Part shown: piece by piece, positions 36,027 to 46,288 of the stretch
How the letters are laid out: every line of letters starts with the position of its first letter
How positions within the stretch are numbered: the first letter of the stretch is position 1
Assembly (NCBI GenBank): GCA_021204085.1
Contig: JAJPZY010000078.1
Location: 1 to 56,120, forward strand
Source of the DNA: Clostridiales bacterium
GTDB taxonomy: Bacteria; Bacillota; Clostridia; Lachnospirales; Lachnospiraceae
Direction: 5' to 3'
DNA length: 56,120 nucleotides
Made by a program: the position numbers and the translations under genes
Notes under the pieces: model-generated
What the model saw: only the letters and a program-made list of their open reading frames with translations
What the model was told of the DNA's origin: nothing
Database searches by the model: none

Positions 36027-38693
36027 ATGAACAGAAAAGACGTAGACATGGATCGGATTACGCCCATGATGAAACAGTATCTGGAGACGAAGGAAGAGTA
36101 TCCGGGCTGTATTCTTTTTTATCGCCTCGGCGATTTTTACGAGATGTTTTTTGAGGATGCGATTACTGTTTCAAGGGAACTGGAACTGACGCTTACAGGG
36201 AAAAGCTGCGGCCTTGACGAGCGGGCGCCCATGTGCGGAGTGCCTTTTCATGCGGCAGACGGATATCTGACACGTCTGGTATCGAAGGGATATAAGGTAG
36301 CGATCTGCGAACAGGTAGAGGATCCGAAAGAGGCGAAGGGACTGGTAAAGCGGGAGGTCGTTCGTATTGTGACGCCCGGTACGAATCTGGATACGGCATC
36401 TCTTGATGAGACCAGGAACAATTATATAATGAGCATCGTCTGTGTAGACGGCCGCTTTGGGATATCTACCGCCGATGTGACGACCGGTGATTTTTTTGTA
36501 ACAGAGCTGGATTCCGAACGAAAGCTACTTGATGAAATCAGCAAATATATGCCGTCTGAGATTATCTGCAATGAGGCGTTTTTGATGTGCGGCTTTGATT
36601 TTGAAGATCTTCGTCATCGTCTTTCTATTGCAATCTATTCTCTGGACCCGGCCTGTTTTGCTGACGAGGCAGCCGCGCAGACGCTGAAAGAGCATTTTCA
36701 GGTAACTGATCTGGGAGACCTGGGATTAAAGGGTTATGACTGCGGCGTGATCGCTGCCGGTTCTCTTTTAAAATATCTGCAGGAGCTGCAGAAAACATCC
36801 CTTTCTCAGCTGACAAAAATCGAGCCGTATATAATCGGAAAGTATATGGTTCTCGACAGTTCTACCCGGAGAAATCTGGAACTGGTGGAAACGCTGCGTG
36901 AAAAACAGAAAAGAGGTTCGCTTCTCTGGGTTCTCGATAAAACAAAGACAGCGATGGGTGCCCGGATGATGCGCAGTTATATTGAGCAGCCGCTTCTGGA
37001 TAAAAATGAGATTGAAGCGAGACTGGATGCCGTTTCGGAACTGAACAAAAATATGATCACAAGGGAGGAACTTCGGGAATACTTAAATCCGGTGTATGAT
37101 CTGGAGCGTCTGATCAGCCGGGTCGTTTACCGCACGGCGAATCCGCGGGATATGATCGCGTTTAAGACCTCTCTGCAGATGCTTCCGGCGATCAGGACGC
37201 TGATGGAGGAGTTCTCTTCGGCGCTTTTGTGCGGCCTGAATCAGGATCTGGATACGCTGGATGATATTTGTGACCTGATTGAACGTGCAATCGACGATGA
37301 CCCGCCGATCACTGTCCGTGACGGAGGCATGATTAAGTCCGGTTTTGATCCGGAAATCGACCGCCTGCGCAGTGCTAAGACGGAAGGGAAATCCTGGCTG
37401 GCCAAAATCGAAGAAGAGGAGCGGGAAAAGACCGGAATAAAAAATCTGAGAATTCGTTTTAATAAAGTATTCGGATACTACCTTGAAGTGACGAATTCTT
37501 ATAAAGATCTGGTTCCGGATTATTATACGCGCAAGCAGACGCTGACGAACGCGGAGCGCTATATTACGCCGGAGTTGAAAGAACTTGAAGAGACAATCCT
37601 TGGTGCGGAGGAAAAGCTGACAGCACTGGAATACGATGTTTTCTGCCGCGTTCGCGATGAAATTGCCGGGCAGGTGGAGCGGATTCAGACAACGGCAAAG
37701 GCAGTGGCCTCCATAGATGTTCTGGCATCCCTTGCTCATGTGGCGTCAGCAAACGGCTATACCCGGCCGAAGATTAACGAAAAAGGTACATTAAAAATTA
37801 AAAACGGAAGGCATCCGGTGGTGGAGCGCATGATGGACAATGATATGTTCATCGCTAACGATACATATCTTGATAATAAGGATAACCGTATTTCAATAAT
37901 TACCGGACCGAATATGGCGGGAAAATCCACTTATATGAGGCAGAATGCCCTGATTGTCCTGATGGCGCAGATCGGCTCATTTGTTCCCGCAGAATCGGCG
38001 AACGTCGGAATTGTAGACCGGATTTTTACCAGAGTGGGCGCTTCAGACGATCTGGCAAGCGGTCAGAGCACCTTTATGGTGGAAATGAATGAGGTGGCAA
38101 ATATCCTGAAGAATGCCACCGGAAGCAGTCTGCTGATCCTTGATGAAATCGGAAGGGGAACCAGCACGATCGACGGACTGGCGATTGCCTGGGCAGTGGT
38201 GGAACACATCAGCAATCCGAAACTTCTTGGTGCGAAAACCCTGTTTGCTACGCATTATCACGAACTTACCGAGCTGGAGGGCAAACTTTCCAATGTCCAT
38301 AATTACTGTATTGCGGTAAAGGAAAAAGGGGATGATATCGTTTTCTTAAGAAAAATTATTCCCGGCGGGGCGGACAGAAGTTACGGAATTCAGGTGGCAA
38401 AGCTGGCCGGTGTGCCGAATATTGTAATCGATCGGGCAAAAGCGATCTGTGAAGAACTGGAGCAGACAAATCTGAACAATATTACGCGGAATCTGGATGT
38501 AGGCGCTCTGACGGACGCCAAAACCCGGAAAAAGCCGGATGAGGTAGATATGGCGCAGATTTCTCTTTTTGACACAGTCAGTGACGACGATATCATCCGT
38601 GAGATCGCAGAGATTGATCTGGCACATATGACACCGTTTGATGCGATGAATAAACTCTATGAACTGCAGAATAAAGTAAAAAACCGATGGTAA
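36027..38693 (+). CDS. mutS: DNA mismatch repair protein MutS
   Basis: MutS recognises mismatches and starts repair. The 888-residue protein has the mismatch-binding GDFYEMFFEDA motif (Phe-x-Glu type) in domain I, connector and lever domains, and the ATPase domain with Walker A GPNMAGKSTYMRQ from residue 627. The LDEIGRGTSTIDGLAIAWAV Walker B/ABC signature and a C-terminal helix region follow. The ATG at 36027 follows AGAGGA by six bases; an in-frame start at 35988 lacks such a site. mutL follows 21 bases later. Confidence 0.97.
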   Translation: MNRKDVDMDRITPMMKQYLETKEEYPGCILFYRLGDFYEMFFEDAITVSRELELTLTGKSCGLDERAPMCGVPFHAADGYLTRLVSKGYKVAICEQVEDPKEAKGLVKREVVRIVTPGTNLDTASLDETRNNYIMSIVCVDGRFGISTADVTTGDFFVTELDSERKLLDEISKYMPSEIICNEAFLMCGFDFEDLRHRLSIAIYSLDPACFADEAAAQTLKEHFQVTDLGDLGLKGYDCGVIAAGSLLKYLQELQKTSLSQLTKIEPYIIGKYMVLDSSTRRNLELVETLREKQKRGSLLWVLDKTKTAMGARMMRSYIEQPLLDKNEIEARLDAVSELNKNMITREELREYLNPVYDLERLISRVVYRTANPRDMIAFKTSLQMLPAIRTLMEEFSSALLCGLNQDLDTLDDICDLIERAIDDDPPITVRDGGMIKSGFDPEIDRLRSAKTEGKSWLAKIEEEEREKTGIKNLRIRFNKVFGYYLEVTNSYKDLVPDYYTRKQTLTNAERYITPELKELEETILGAEEKLTALEYDVFCRVRDEIAGQVERIQTTAKAVASIDVLASLAHVASANGYTRPKINEKGTLKIKNGRHPVVERMMDNDMFIANDTYLDNKDNRISIITGPNMAGKSTYMRQNALIVLMAQIGSFVPAESANVGIVDRIFTRVGASDDLASGQSTFMVEMNEVANILKNATGSSLLILDEIGRGTSTIDGLAIAWAVVEHISNPKLLGAKTLFATHYHELTELEGKLSNVHNYCIAVKEKGDDIVFLRKIIPGGADRSYGIQVAKLAGVPNIVIDRAKAICEELEQTNLNNITRNLDVGALTDAKTRKKPDEVDMAQISLFDTVSDDDIIREIAEIDLAHMTPFDAMNKLYELQNKVKNRW

Positions 38694-38714
38694 GTAAAAC
38701 AAGAGGAGATACAT

Positions 38715-40664
38715 ATGCCGACAATAGAATTGCTTGATGAACAGACAATCGATAAGATCGCAGCCGGCGAGGTGGTAGAGCGGCCTTCCTCCGTGGTAAA
38801 GGAACTGGTAGAAAATGCGATTGACGCCAGGGCAACAGCAGTTACCGTCGAAATAAAGGATGGCGGCACCACGCTTATCCGAATCACCGATAACGGCTGC
38901 GGAATTGAGCGGGAGCAGATACCGATTGCTTTTTTCCGCCATTCCACAAGCAAAATCCGCTCGGTGGAAGATCTGATCACGATTTCTTCTCTGGGATTTC
39001 GGGGAGAAGCTCTTTCCAGTATTGCTTCTGTCTCTCAGGTAGAGCTTATCACAAAAACGCTGGACAGTTTTACCGGCAGCCGCTACCTGATCGAGGGCGG
39101 AAAAGAAATCTCTCTGGAAGAGACCGGAGCGCCGGACGGCACCACGTTTCTCGTGAGAAACCTGTTTTATAATACTCCTGCGCGCAGAAAGTTTTTAAAA
39201 TCTCCGCAGACCGAAGCCGGTTACATCAGCGATATGATGGAAAAAATAGCGCTTTCTCATCAGGATATTTCTTTTAAATTTATCAATAATGGACAGATTC
39301 GCCTGCATACTTCAGGCAACTCGCAGCTTAAGGATATCATTTATCATATCTACGGTCGGGACATTGCCGCGAATCTTCTGGAAATCAAAGGGGATTTTGA
39401 AGGATTTTCCGTCAGAGGGTATATCGGAAAACCGGCTGTTTCCAGAGGAAACCGTAATTTTGAGAGCTATTTTATCAACGGCCGTTTTATAAAGAGCAGC
39501 CTGATCGCAAAAGCAATTGAGGATGGATATCACGGCTTTATGATGCAGCATAAGTATCCGTTTACGGTTCTTCAGATCAGTCTGGACGGGAAACTCGTGG
39601 ACGTCAATGTACATCCGAACAAAATGGAACTGCGTTTTTCAAACGGAGAAGAATTATACCGCAGCCTGTTTCAGCTGATTCAGAGTACGCTGCGAAATCG
39701 GGAACTGATCGCGGATGTGGCAGTAAAGGAAGAAAGAAAAAAGCAGGATAAACCGGTTTATGATAAGGCAGAACTTCCGGAGCCATTCGAGAAAAACCGT
39801 CTGATTCAGGATATACGTAATAACGATAAGGCAGAAACTGATGACCTGAAGAAAAAATCTGATGATTCGGGGAAATCTCTGAGCACAAATAGAATAACAG
39901 TTCAGGAAAAAACGGAAGTAAATTCTCAGAGAGCCGAAACAGGTAACCCTGTGCTAAAAAATAAGGAGCATCAGGCACCGGCGGATCCTGTTTTGAGGGA
40001 AGAGATACGATATGGTGAGAATCCGGTTCAACAGACACTGGCAGACTATGCTGCTCCCCGGACCCGGCTTCTTTCTGAGGAGGCGAGACCGCATCACCGC
40101 ATCATCGGGCAGCTTTTTGATACCTACTGGCTGGTAGAGTTTCAGGATCGGTTTTATATGATCGACCAACATGCTGCGCATGAGAAGATTCTTTATGAAC
40201 AGACAATGCAAAGTTATCGAAATAAGGAATTCACTTCTCAGATGATCAGCCCACCGATTTTGCTGATATTGACCATGCAGGAGGAAGTTCTCCTGAAAAA
40301 GTACATGGAAGTGTTTGAAAAACTCGGATTTGCCATTGATTCTTTCGGCGGGAAAGAATATACTGTCAGCGCAGTTCCGGCGAATCTGTACGGGCTGAAC
40401 GGGCAGAAGCTTCTGATGGAGCTGATCGATAATCTGGGCATGCTTTCGGAAAAAGATACTCCGGAGATGGTGACGGAGAAGATTGCAAGCATGTCCTGCA
40501 AAGCAGCTGTAAAGGGGAATGACCGGCTTTCCCGCACAGAGGCAGAGCATTTGATTGATGAGTTGCTGAAGCTGGAGAATCCGTACTTTTGTCCGCATGG
40601 CAGGCCGGTGATTATTTCCATGACAAAGCATGAAATAGAGAAAAAATTTAAGCGTATCGTGTAA
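38715..40664 (+). CDS. mutL: DNA mismatch repair protein MutL (endonuclease type)
   Basis: MutL couples mismatch recognition to strand cleavage. The 649-residue protein has the GHKL ATPase domain (KIAAGEVVERPSSVVKELVENAIDA, DNGCGIE, TSKI, GFRGEALSSI). A charged linker rich in K, E and N spans about 335-435. The C-terminal dimerisation/endonuclease domain has D484-QHAAHE (DQHA(x)2E motif) and C626-PHGRP. These motifs mark it as the nicking MutL of methyl-independent mismatch repair, as expected without mutH. AGAGGAG precedes the ATG. Confidence 0.97.
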   Translation: MPTIELLDEQTIDKIAAGEVVERPSSVVKELVENAIDARATAVTVEIKDGGTTLIRITDNGCGIEREQIPIAFFRHSTSKIRSVEDLITISSLGFRGEALSSIASVSQVELITKTLDSFTGSRYLIEGGKEISLEETGAPDGTTFLVRNLFYNTPARRKFLKSPQTEAGYISDMMEKIALSHQDISFKFINNGQIRLHTSGNSQLKDIIYHIYGRDIAANLLEIKGDFEGFSVRGYIGKPAVSRGNRNFESYFINGRFIKSSLIAKAIEDGYHGFMMQHKYPFTVLQISLDGKLVDVNVHPNKMELRFSNGEELYRSLFQLIQSTLRNRELIADVAVKEERKKQDKPVYDKAELPEPFEKNRLIQDIRNNDKAETDDLKKKSDDSGKSLSTNRITVQEKTEVNSQRAETGNPVLKNKEHQAPADPVLREEIRYGENPVQQTLADYAAPRTRLLSEEARPHHRIIGQLFDTYWLVEFQDRFYMIDQHAAHEKILYEQTMQSYRNKEFTSQMISPPILLILTMQEEVLLKKYMEVFEKLGFAIDSFGGKEYTVSAVPANLYGLNGQKLLMELIDNLGMLSEKDTPEMVTEKIASMSCKAAVKGNDRLSRTEAEHLIDELLKLENPYFCPHGRPVIISMTKHEIEKKFKRIV

Positions 40665-40702
40665 TGATGATCTCAGGTCAAAAGAAAAGGAAAGGAATGG
40701 CC

Positions 40703-41647
40703 ATGGAGAAAAAACCTTTAATCATCCTGACAGGTCCCACGGCTGTGGGAAAGACCGATCTCTCCATTCGCCTTGCGAAAGCAGTAAACGGATCCGTCAT
40801 TTCCGCAGATTCCATGCAGGTGTATAAAGGGATGGATATCGGTTCGGCAAAAATCCGGCCGGAGGAAATGGACGGCGTTCCTCATTACCTGGTGGATATC
40901 CTGGAACCGGATGAAGAGTTTAATGTTGTACGTTTTCAGATGCTGGCCAGACAGGCATTAAAGCAGATATATGAAAATGGCCGGATTCCGATTGTTGTCG
41001 GAGGCACCGGCTTTTATATTCAGGCGTTATTGTATGATATCGATTTCACCGAACAGGATGAAGATACCGCTTTTCGGGAAGAATATGAACGGCTGGCGAA
41101 GGAAAAAGGAAGCCGCTGGCTGCATGAGCAGCTTCGAGCCGTTGATCCGGTATCTGCGGATATGATTCACGAAAATAATATTAAGCGTGTGATCCGCGCA
41201 TTGGAGTTTTATGAGAAATCAAAAATACCGATTTCAGAGCACAATGCCAGGGAGCGAGTGAAAGAGTCCCCCTATAATTTCTGCTATTTTGTCCTGAACG
41301 ACGATCGTGCGAAAATCTATGAACGCATTGACCGGCGGGTGGATCAGATGCTGAATGAAGGTCTGGTCGAGGAAGTACAGGCTCTTCGGGCAAAGGGATA
41401 TCATCGGGGTATGGTTTCGATGCAGGGGCTTGGATATAAAGAGATTCTTGCCTGGCTGGACGGGGAAATGACGTATGAAGAGGCAGTATATACCTTAAAG
41501 CGCGATACCAGACACTTTGCAAAACGGCAGCTGACCTGGTTTCGGAGAGAGCGGAGTGTTATCTGGGTGGATAAGACCGGTTTTTCCGGCGAAGATGAGG
41601 TGCTGACTTATCTGCTTACTGTGATTGAGAGCGCAGGAATTATATAA
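40703..41647 (+). CDS. miaA: tRNA dimethylallyltransferase
   Basis: MiaA puts an isopentenyl group on A37 of tRNAs reading codons that start with U. The 314-residue product has the P-loop GPTAVGKTDLS, SADSMQVYKGMDIGSAK, HYLVDI and GGTGFYIQALLY motifs. The C-terminal QGLGYKEI and RDTRHFAKRQLTWFR segments are also present. Starts at 40664 (overlapping the mutL stop), 40697 and 40703 are possible; 40703 has the best-placed AAGGA. The mutS-mutL-miaA order is conserved in Clostridia. Confidence 0.95.
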   Translation: MEKKPLIILTGPTAVGKTDLSIRLAKAVNGSVISADSMQVYKGMDIGSAKIRPEEMDGVPHYLVDILEPDEEFNVVRFQMLARQALKQIYENGRIPIVVGGTGFYIQALLYDIDFTEQDEDTAFREEYERLAKEKGSRWLHEQLRAVDPVSADMIHENNIKRVIRALEFYEKSKIPISEHNARERVKESPYNFCYFVLNDDRAKIYERIDRRVDQMLNEGLVEEVQALRAKGYHRGMVSMQGLGYKEILAWLDGEMTYEEAVYTLKRDTRHFAKRQLTWFRRERSVIWVDKTGFSGEDEVLTYLLTVIESAGII

Positions 41648-41667
41648 TACGGAGGAACAGATAGAAA

Positions 41668-42960
41668 ATGATAACGAATGACAATATAAAAAAGCAATAT
41701 GAAACCCTCGGCATCTCGCCGGCCGTTTATGAATTCGGCGCAAAGATTGAGGACGGTTTAAAAGAAAGGTTTGATGCGGTCGATCAGGTTGTCGAGTTCA
41801 ACCAGATGAAGGTAATCCGGGCAATGCAGGAATGCCGGGTAAGCGCAGAGTGTTTTCAGGGAACATCCGGATACGGATACGACGACCATGGGAGGGATAC
41901 GCTTGAGAAAGTTTATGCAGCCTGCTTTGGCGGAGAGGCAGCTCTGGTGCGCCCTCAGATTACCTGCGGGACTCATGCGCTTGCACTGGCGCTGATGTCA
42001 AATCTGCGGCCGAGTGATGAATTGCTTTCACCGGTCGGAAAACCCTATGATACATTGGAGGAAGTGATCGGCATCCGTCCGTCCCGCGGTTCTCTGGCAG
42101 AATATGGGATTACTTACCGGCAGGTTGATCTTTTAAATAACCGTGATTTTGATTATGAGGGAATCCGTAATGCGATCAATGACCGTACGAAGCTGGTGAC
42201 AATCCAGCGTTCAAAGGGATACCAGACCCGACCCTCATTTTCCGTAGAACAGATCGGCGAACTGATTTCCTTTGTAAAATCCGTAAAACCGGATGTTATC
42301 TGTATGGTTGATAACTGTTACGGTGAATTTGTACAGGAGCGTGAACCTCTGGAAGTCGGAGCAGATATGATGGTTGGCTCCCTGATCAAAAATCTGGGCG
42401 GCGGTCTGGCGCCGATCGGCGGTTATATTGTCGGGAAAAAAGAGTGTGTGGAAAATGCTGCCTGCCGTCTGACAGCTCCGGGGCTCGGAAAAGAAGTCGG
42501 CGCTTCTCTGGGCGTGACGCAGTCCTTTTACCAGGGATTGTTTCAGGCACCGATTGTAGTCGGAGGCGCTTTAAAGGGCGCGATCTTTGCGGCTAATATT
42601 TACGAGCAGTTGGGATTCCCGGTGATTCCGAACGGGACGGAACCCCGCCACGATATCATTCAGGCTGTAACTCTGGGTTCACCGGAGGGGGTCATCGCTT
42701 TCTGTCAGGGCATTCAGGCGGCGGCGCCGGTCGATTCGTTCGTAATACCGGAACCGTGGGATATGCCGGGCTACGACAGCAAAGTAATCATGGCCGCCGG
42801 CGCCTTCGTCCAGGGTTCCTCCATCGAACTTTCCGCAGACGCTCCGATCAAGCCGCCCTATGCCGTATATTTTCAGGGCGGACTGACCTGGCATCACGCC
42901 AAGCTCGGGATTCTCATGTCCTTACAGAAACTGGCAGAGGCTGGTCAAGTGAATATATAA
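41668..42960 (+). CDS. PLP-dependent methionine gamma-lyase-like protein (COG4100, YnbB family)
   Basis: A 430-residue fold-type I PLP enzyme. The likely Schiff-base lysine is K241 in MVGSLIKNLGGGLAPIGGY, with the preceding CMVDNCYGEF aspartate contacting the cofactor. The N-terminal CFQGTSGYGYDDHGRDTLE and RPQITCGTHALALAL are family hallmarks. It is often annotated as an aluminium-resistance or methionine gamma-lyase family protein and is found next to miaA in Firmicutes. Its physiological substrate has not been shown to my knowledge. An ACGGAGGAA site precedes the ATG by about ten bases. Confidence 0.9.
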   Translation: MITNDNIKKQYETLGISPAVYEFGAKIEDGLKERFDAVDQVVEFNQMKVIRAMQECRVSAECFQGTSGYGYDDHGRDTLEKVYAACFGGEAALVRPQITCGTHALALALMSNLRPSDELLSPVGKPYDTLEEVIGIRPSRGSLAEYGITYRQVDLLNNRDFDYEGIRNAINDRTKLVTIQRSKGYQTRPSFSVEQIGELISFVKSVKPDVICMVDNCYGEFVQEREPLEVGADMMVGSLIKNLGGGLAPIGGYIVGKKECVENAACRLTAPGLGKEVGASLGVTQSFYQGLFQAPIVVGGALKGAIFAANIYEQLGFPVIPNGTEPRHDIIQAVTLGSPEGVIAFCQGIQAAAPVDSFVIPEPWDMPGYDSKVIMAAGAFVQGSSIELSADAPIKPPYAVYFQGGLTWHHAKLGILMSLQKLAEAGQVNI

Positions 42961-43093
42961 AAACTTATTTTTATGAAGTGTTCGGTCAGGATAGGAAAGA
43001 AAGAAAAAGTTCATACATTTCAGGTGTACACGCAAAAAAAAATATGTTATTATGTAACGTGTCTGCATGATGAGAGAGTAGACAGGACATAGT

Positions 43094-43789
43094 ATGAATA
43101 AGACATTGACAATGAAAGAACTACCGGATCAGGAGAAGCCGTATGAGAAGTGTCTCCTGATGGGAACCGCCGCTTTGTCTGACGCGGAGCTGATCAGTGT
43201 GATCATCCGCACAGGGGCATCGGGTGAAAAAAGCACCGATTTGGCCGCGAGGGTTTTAAATGCGGGACCGGACGGTCTTTTGAATCTGATCCATCTGTCG
43301 ATAGAGGACCTGATGCAGATTCGAGGCATCGGCCGGGTGAAGGCGATTCAGCTGAAATGCGCCGGAGAGTTATCCCGGAGGATTGCATCCGCCTCGCGCC
43401 ATGTAAACCGGGCGTTTTCCGGGCCGGATGAAATTGCGGCATACTATATGGAGCATCTGCGCCACGAGTCCAGGGAAATGCTGATGCTTACCATGTATGA
43501 CCGCAAGAATATGCTGCTTGGTGATGAAGTGATTTCAGTCGGCACATCAAATGCCTCGCTTATTTCACCGGGAGAAATCTATAAGGTTGCTTTAAAAAAG
43601 CACGCTGAGTTTATCATTCTTCTGCATAATCATCCCAGCGGAAATCCGGAGCCGAGCAGAGAGGATATCGATGTCACTTCACGTATCATGAAATGCGGGG
43701 AATTGTTAGAAATTCCGCTGATGGATCATATTATTATCGGTGATAATTGTTATTACAGCTTTCGAGAACAAGGTTTTTTTGTATCGTAG
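43094..43789 (+). CDS. radC: RadC family JAB/MPN-domain protein
   Basis: A 231-residue protein with an N-terminal helix-hairpin-helix segment (LMQIRGIGRVKAIQLKCAGEL) and a C-terminal JAMM metalloprotease-like domain. The metal ligands are H178 and H180 in LLHNHPSGNPEPS, and D191. Despite the name, a repair role has not been supported in several species; the domain suggests hydrolysis or binding of an unknown partner. It precedes mreB, as in many Firmicutes. A TATTAT near 43050 could be a promoter -10 element, but no good -35 is visible. Confidence 0.92.
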   Translation: MNKTLTMKELPDQEKPYEKCLLMGTAALSDAELISVIIRTGASGEKSTDLAARVLNAGPDGLLNLIHLSIEDLMQIRGIGRVKAIQLKCAGELSRRIASASRHVNRAFSGPDEIAAYYMEHLRHESREMLMLTMYDRKNMLLGDEVISVGTSNASLISPGEIYKVALKKHAEFIILLHNHPSGNPEPSREDIDVTSRIMKCGELLEIPLMDHIIIGDNCYYSFREQGFFVS

Positions 43790-43867
43790 GAAAGACTTTG
43801 CAGTTGTAAAGTACTATTAAGGGAGCGGCAGACAGCGTGATATTATGCAAAAGAAAGGGAGAGTAAG

Positions 43868-44881
43868 ATGGCGAATGTATACGGTGTTGATCTCGGCACC
43901 TGCAATCTGAAGGTTTTTAACAAGCATACGAATAAGATTATTAAGGAAAAGAATACGATTTCCATCATTAATAAAAATCAGCTTTACGCTTACGGAGATA
44001 ATGCCTATGCGATGTATGAGAAGGCACCGGACACGATTCAGGTCTCTTTTCCCGTTATGGGCGGTGTGATCGCAGATTATAACAATCTCCAGGTGATGAT
44101 TCAGGAACTTCTGGAAAAATCTAATCGGGGACATGTCCGCGGCTCCGAGTTTATTGTTGCGGTTCCGACGGATATCACCGAGGTGGAAAAGAAGGCTTTT
44201 TTTGATTTGTTTTTTAAGAGTAAGATGAAACCCCGCTCGGTGCTTTTGTGTGACAAGCCGATTGCGGATGCTGTGGGGCTCGGACTGGATGTAAATGAAC
44301 CTACCGGTATCATGGTTGTTGATATGGGGGCGGATACCACAGAGATTTCTGTGATTTCTCTTGGCGGACTTGTGCTGAGTGATCTTCTTCATTTTGGCGG
44401 CAACCGTCTGGATGAGTCTATTATTTCTTATATAAAGAAGTCGTTTAATCTGGTGATCGGGCAGAAGACTGCGATGCAGCTCAAGGAGGAGATTGGAAGC
44501 GCGCTTCCCGGCCGTGAGGATGAGCTTACCGTTGTTGGCCTCGATGTGGTCAGCGGCCTTCCGATTAAGGTAAAGATTGACGCGGGGATTGTCTATGATG
44601 CAATGAAGGACAGTCTTTCTTCTATCTGTAACTCTATCAAAATGATTCTGGAGAAGACTCCGCCGGAGCTTTCGAGGGATATCATTCATTCCGGAATTTA
44701 TCTGACCGGCGGCGGTTCCCGTGTGAATGGATTGGATAAATTATTTACCGACATCACAAATATAGCTGTCAATACCTGTGAAGATCCGGACGAGACGGTC
44801 GTGAAAGGCTTAAGTCTTGTAGTGACCAATGAAAAATATAAACATCTGGCGTACAGTCTGCGAAGCAGGATTTTCAGATAA
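43868..44881 (+). CDS. mreB: Cell shape-determining protein MreB (rod-shape actin)
   Basis: MreB polymerises under the membrane and guides lateral wall synthesis. The 337-residue protein has the actin-fold phosphate-1 motif VYGVDLGTCNLKVF, the phosphate-2 motif MVVDMGADTTEIS and the adenosine motif IYLTGGGSRVNGLD. The usual MreB motif has DLGT followed by A/N-N; the N-terminal membrane-binding stretch is very short here. An AAGGGAGAG site precedes the ATG. mreC, mreD, a class B PBP and rodA follow in order. Confidence 0.95.
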   Translation: MANVYGVDLGTCNLKVFNKHTNKIIKEKNTISIINKNQLYAYGDNAYAMYEKAPDTIQVSFPVMGGVIADYNNLQVMIQELLEKSNRGHVRGSEFIVAVPTDITEVEKKAFFDLFFKSKMKPRSVLLCDKPIADAVGLGLDVNEPTGIMVVDMGADTTEISVISLGGLVLSDLLHFGGNRLDESIISYIKKSFNLVIGQKTAMQLKEEIGSALPGREDELTVVGLDVVSGLPIKVKIDAGIVYDAMKDSLSSICNSIKMILEKTPPELSRDIIHSGIYLTGGGSRVNGLDKLFTDITNIAVNTCEDPDETVVKGLSLVVTNEKYKHLAYSLRSRIFR

Positions 44882-44896
44882 CGAGGCAGATTATAT

Positions 44897-45766
44897 ATGA
44901 AACGTAAAAAGAAAAAAAATTTCCCTGCAAAGTATGTTTTGCTGATCATGTCTTTGTTTTGTGTCGTGATCATCGGATGCAGTGTAAAGCTTTCTTTTTC
45001 AAGTACAGCGGCCAATACCGCAGTCGGTTACGTCATTATACCCATGCAGAAGGGAATCAATTATGTCGGCTCTTTCCTTCAGGATGTGCGGGATGTTTTT
45101 GTTTTCAAACAGGAGCTTCAGGATGAAAATGAATCGCTGAAAGAGCAGGTGGCCAGCCTTACGGAGGAGCTGAACCAGGTACAGATTGATCAGGAGGAGC
45201 TTGAGCAGCTGCAGGAGCTTTATGAAATGGATCAGACCTATTCGGATTATGATAAGGTAGCTGCAAGTGTGATCGGAAAGGACAGCGGGAACTGGTTCTC
45301 AACATTTCTCATTGACAAAGGTACCAATGACGGCGTGGAGGAGGGCATGAATGTCATTGCTGACGGCGGGCTTGTCGGCATTGTAACTGAAGTCGGTCCG
45401 ACTTATGCTACGATACGCGCGATTATTGATGACAGCAGCAATGTCAGCTGTAAGGATCTTTCCAGCGGGGATCTGATGATCGTAAGCGGGGACCTGCAGG
45501 AGATGAACGAGAGCGGCCTGATCACATTTTCCGACCTGAACGATACGGAAGATGCTGCAGTCGTAGGGGATCAGGTTGTTACATCCAGTATCAGCGATTT
45601 GTATCTGCCGAATATTCCGGTCGGATATATTACGGAGATGACGCTGGACTCGAATAAACTGACGAAGTCGGGAACGATCGCGACGATTGTTGATTTTCAA
45701 CATCTCGAAAAAGTTTTTGTCATATTAGAGACAAAAGAATCTATAACTGAAGACGAGGGGGAGTAG
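44897..45766 (+). CDS. mreC: Rod shape-determining protein MreC
   Basis: MreC is a bitopic scaffold of the elongation machinery. The 289-residue protein has a short basic cytoplasmic start, a transmembrane helix at about 13-33, a coiled coil at about 65-110 (ELQDENESLKEQVASLTEELNQVQ) and the extracellular beta-barrel domain (ASVIGKDSGNWFSTFLIDKG, GVEEGMNVIADGGLVGIV). It starts 15 bases after mreB and ends 3 bases before mreD. Confidence 0.95.
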   Translation: MKRKKKKNFPAKYVLLIMSLFCVVIIGCSVKLSFSSTAANTAVGYVIIPMQKGINYVGSFLQDVRDVFVFKQELQDENESLKEQVASLTEELNQVQIDQEELEQLQELYEMDQTYSDYDKVAASVIGKDSGNWFSTFLIDKGTNDGVEEGMNVIADGGLVGIVTEVGPTYATIRAIIDDSSNVSCKDLSSGDLMIVSGDLQEMNESGLITFSDLNDTEDAAVVGDQVVTSSISDLYLPNIPVGYITEMTLDSNKLTKSGTIATIVDFQHLEKVFVILETKESITEDEGE

Positions 45767-45769
45767 GCT

Positions 45770-46288
45770 ATGAGAAGAAAATTGGTGATAGCAGTTATTA
45801 TCATTGCCTGCTTCCTTTTACAATATACGGTATTTAAGACTCTGGCTATTGCCTCCATCTCTCCGAACCTGCTTATTGTTGTGACGGCAGCTTTCGGCTT
45901 TATGAGAGGTCAGAAGGAGGGGCTATGGGTCGGATTTTTTTCAGGAATACTGGTTGATCTGGTGTTTGGCAGCGTGCTTGGTTTTTATGCCCTGGTTTAC
46001 ATGTTTATCGGATTTACGAACGGTTTTTTTCGAAAGTTCTTTTTCCCCGATGAAGTCCGGCTGCCGATCATGCTGATTGCATTGAGTGATTTTGGCTGTA
46101 ATCTGGTTGTATATTTTATCTTATTCTGGTTTCGCGGCCGTTTTCATTTCGCTTACTACCTGCTGCATACAATTATCCCGGAACTGGTCTATACGATGCT
46201 GGTTGCTATCCTGTTATACTTTATCCTGCTGAAGATCAATCAGAAGCTGGAGGAGATTGAAAGAAGGAGTGAAACAAAGTTTGGCTGA
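45770..46288 (+). CDS. mreD: Rod shape-determining protein MreD
   Basis: A 172-residue integral membrane protein with about five hydrophobic helices. NLLIVVTAAFGFMRGQKEGLWVGFFSGILVDLVFG is the typical MreD core. The C-terminal tail is a charged helix. The 3' end overlaps the start of the PBP gene, which suggests coupled translation of these membrane partners. Confidence 0.93.
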   Translation: MRRKLVIAVIIIACFLLQYTVFKTLAIASISPNLLIVVTAAFGFMRGQKEGLWVGFFSGILVDLVFGSVLGFYALVYMFIGFTNGFFRKFFFPDEVRLPIMLIALSDFGCNLVVYFILFWFRGRFHFAYYLLHTIIPELVYTMLVAILLYFILLKINQKLEEIERRSETKFG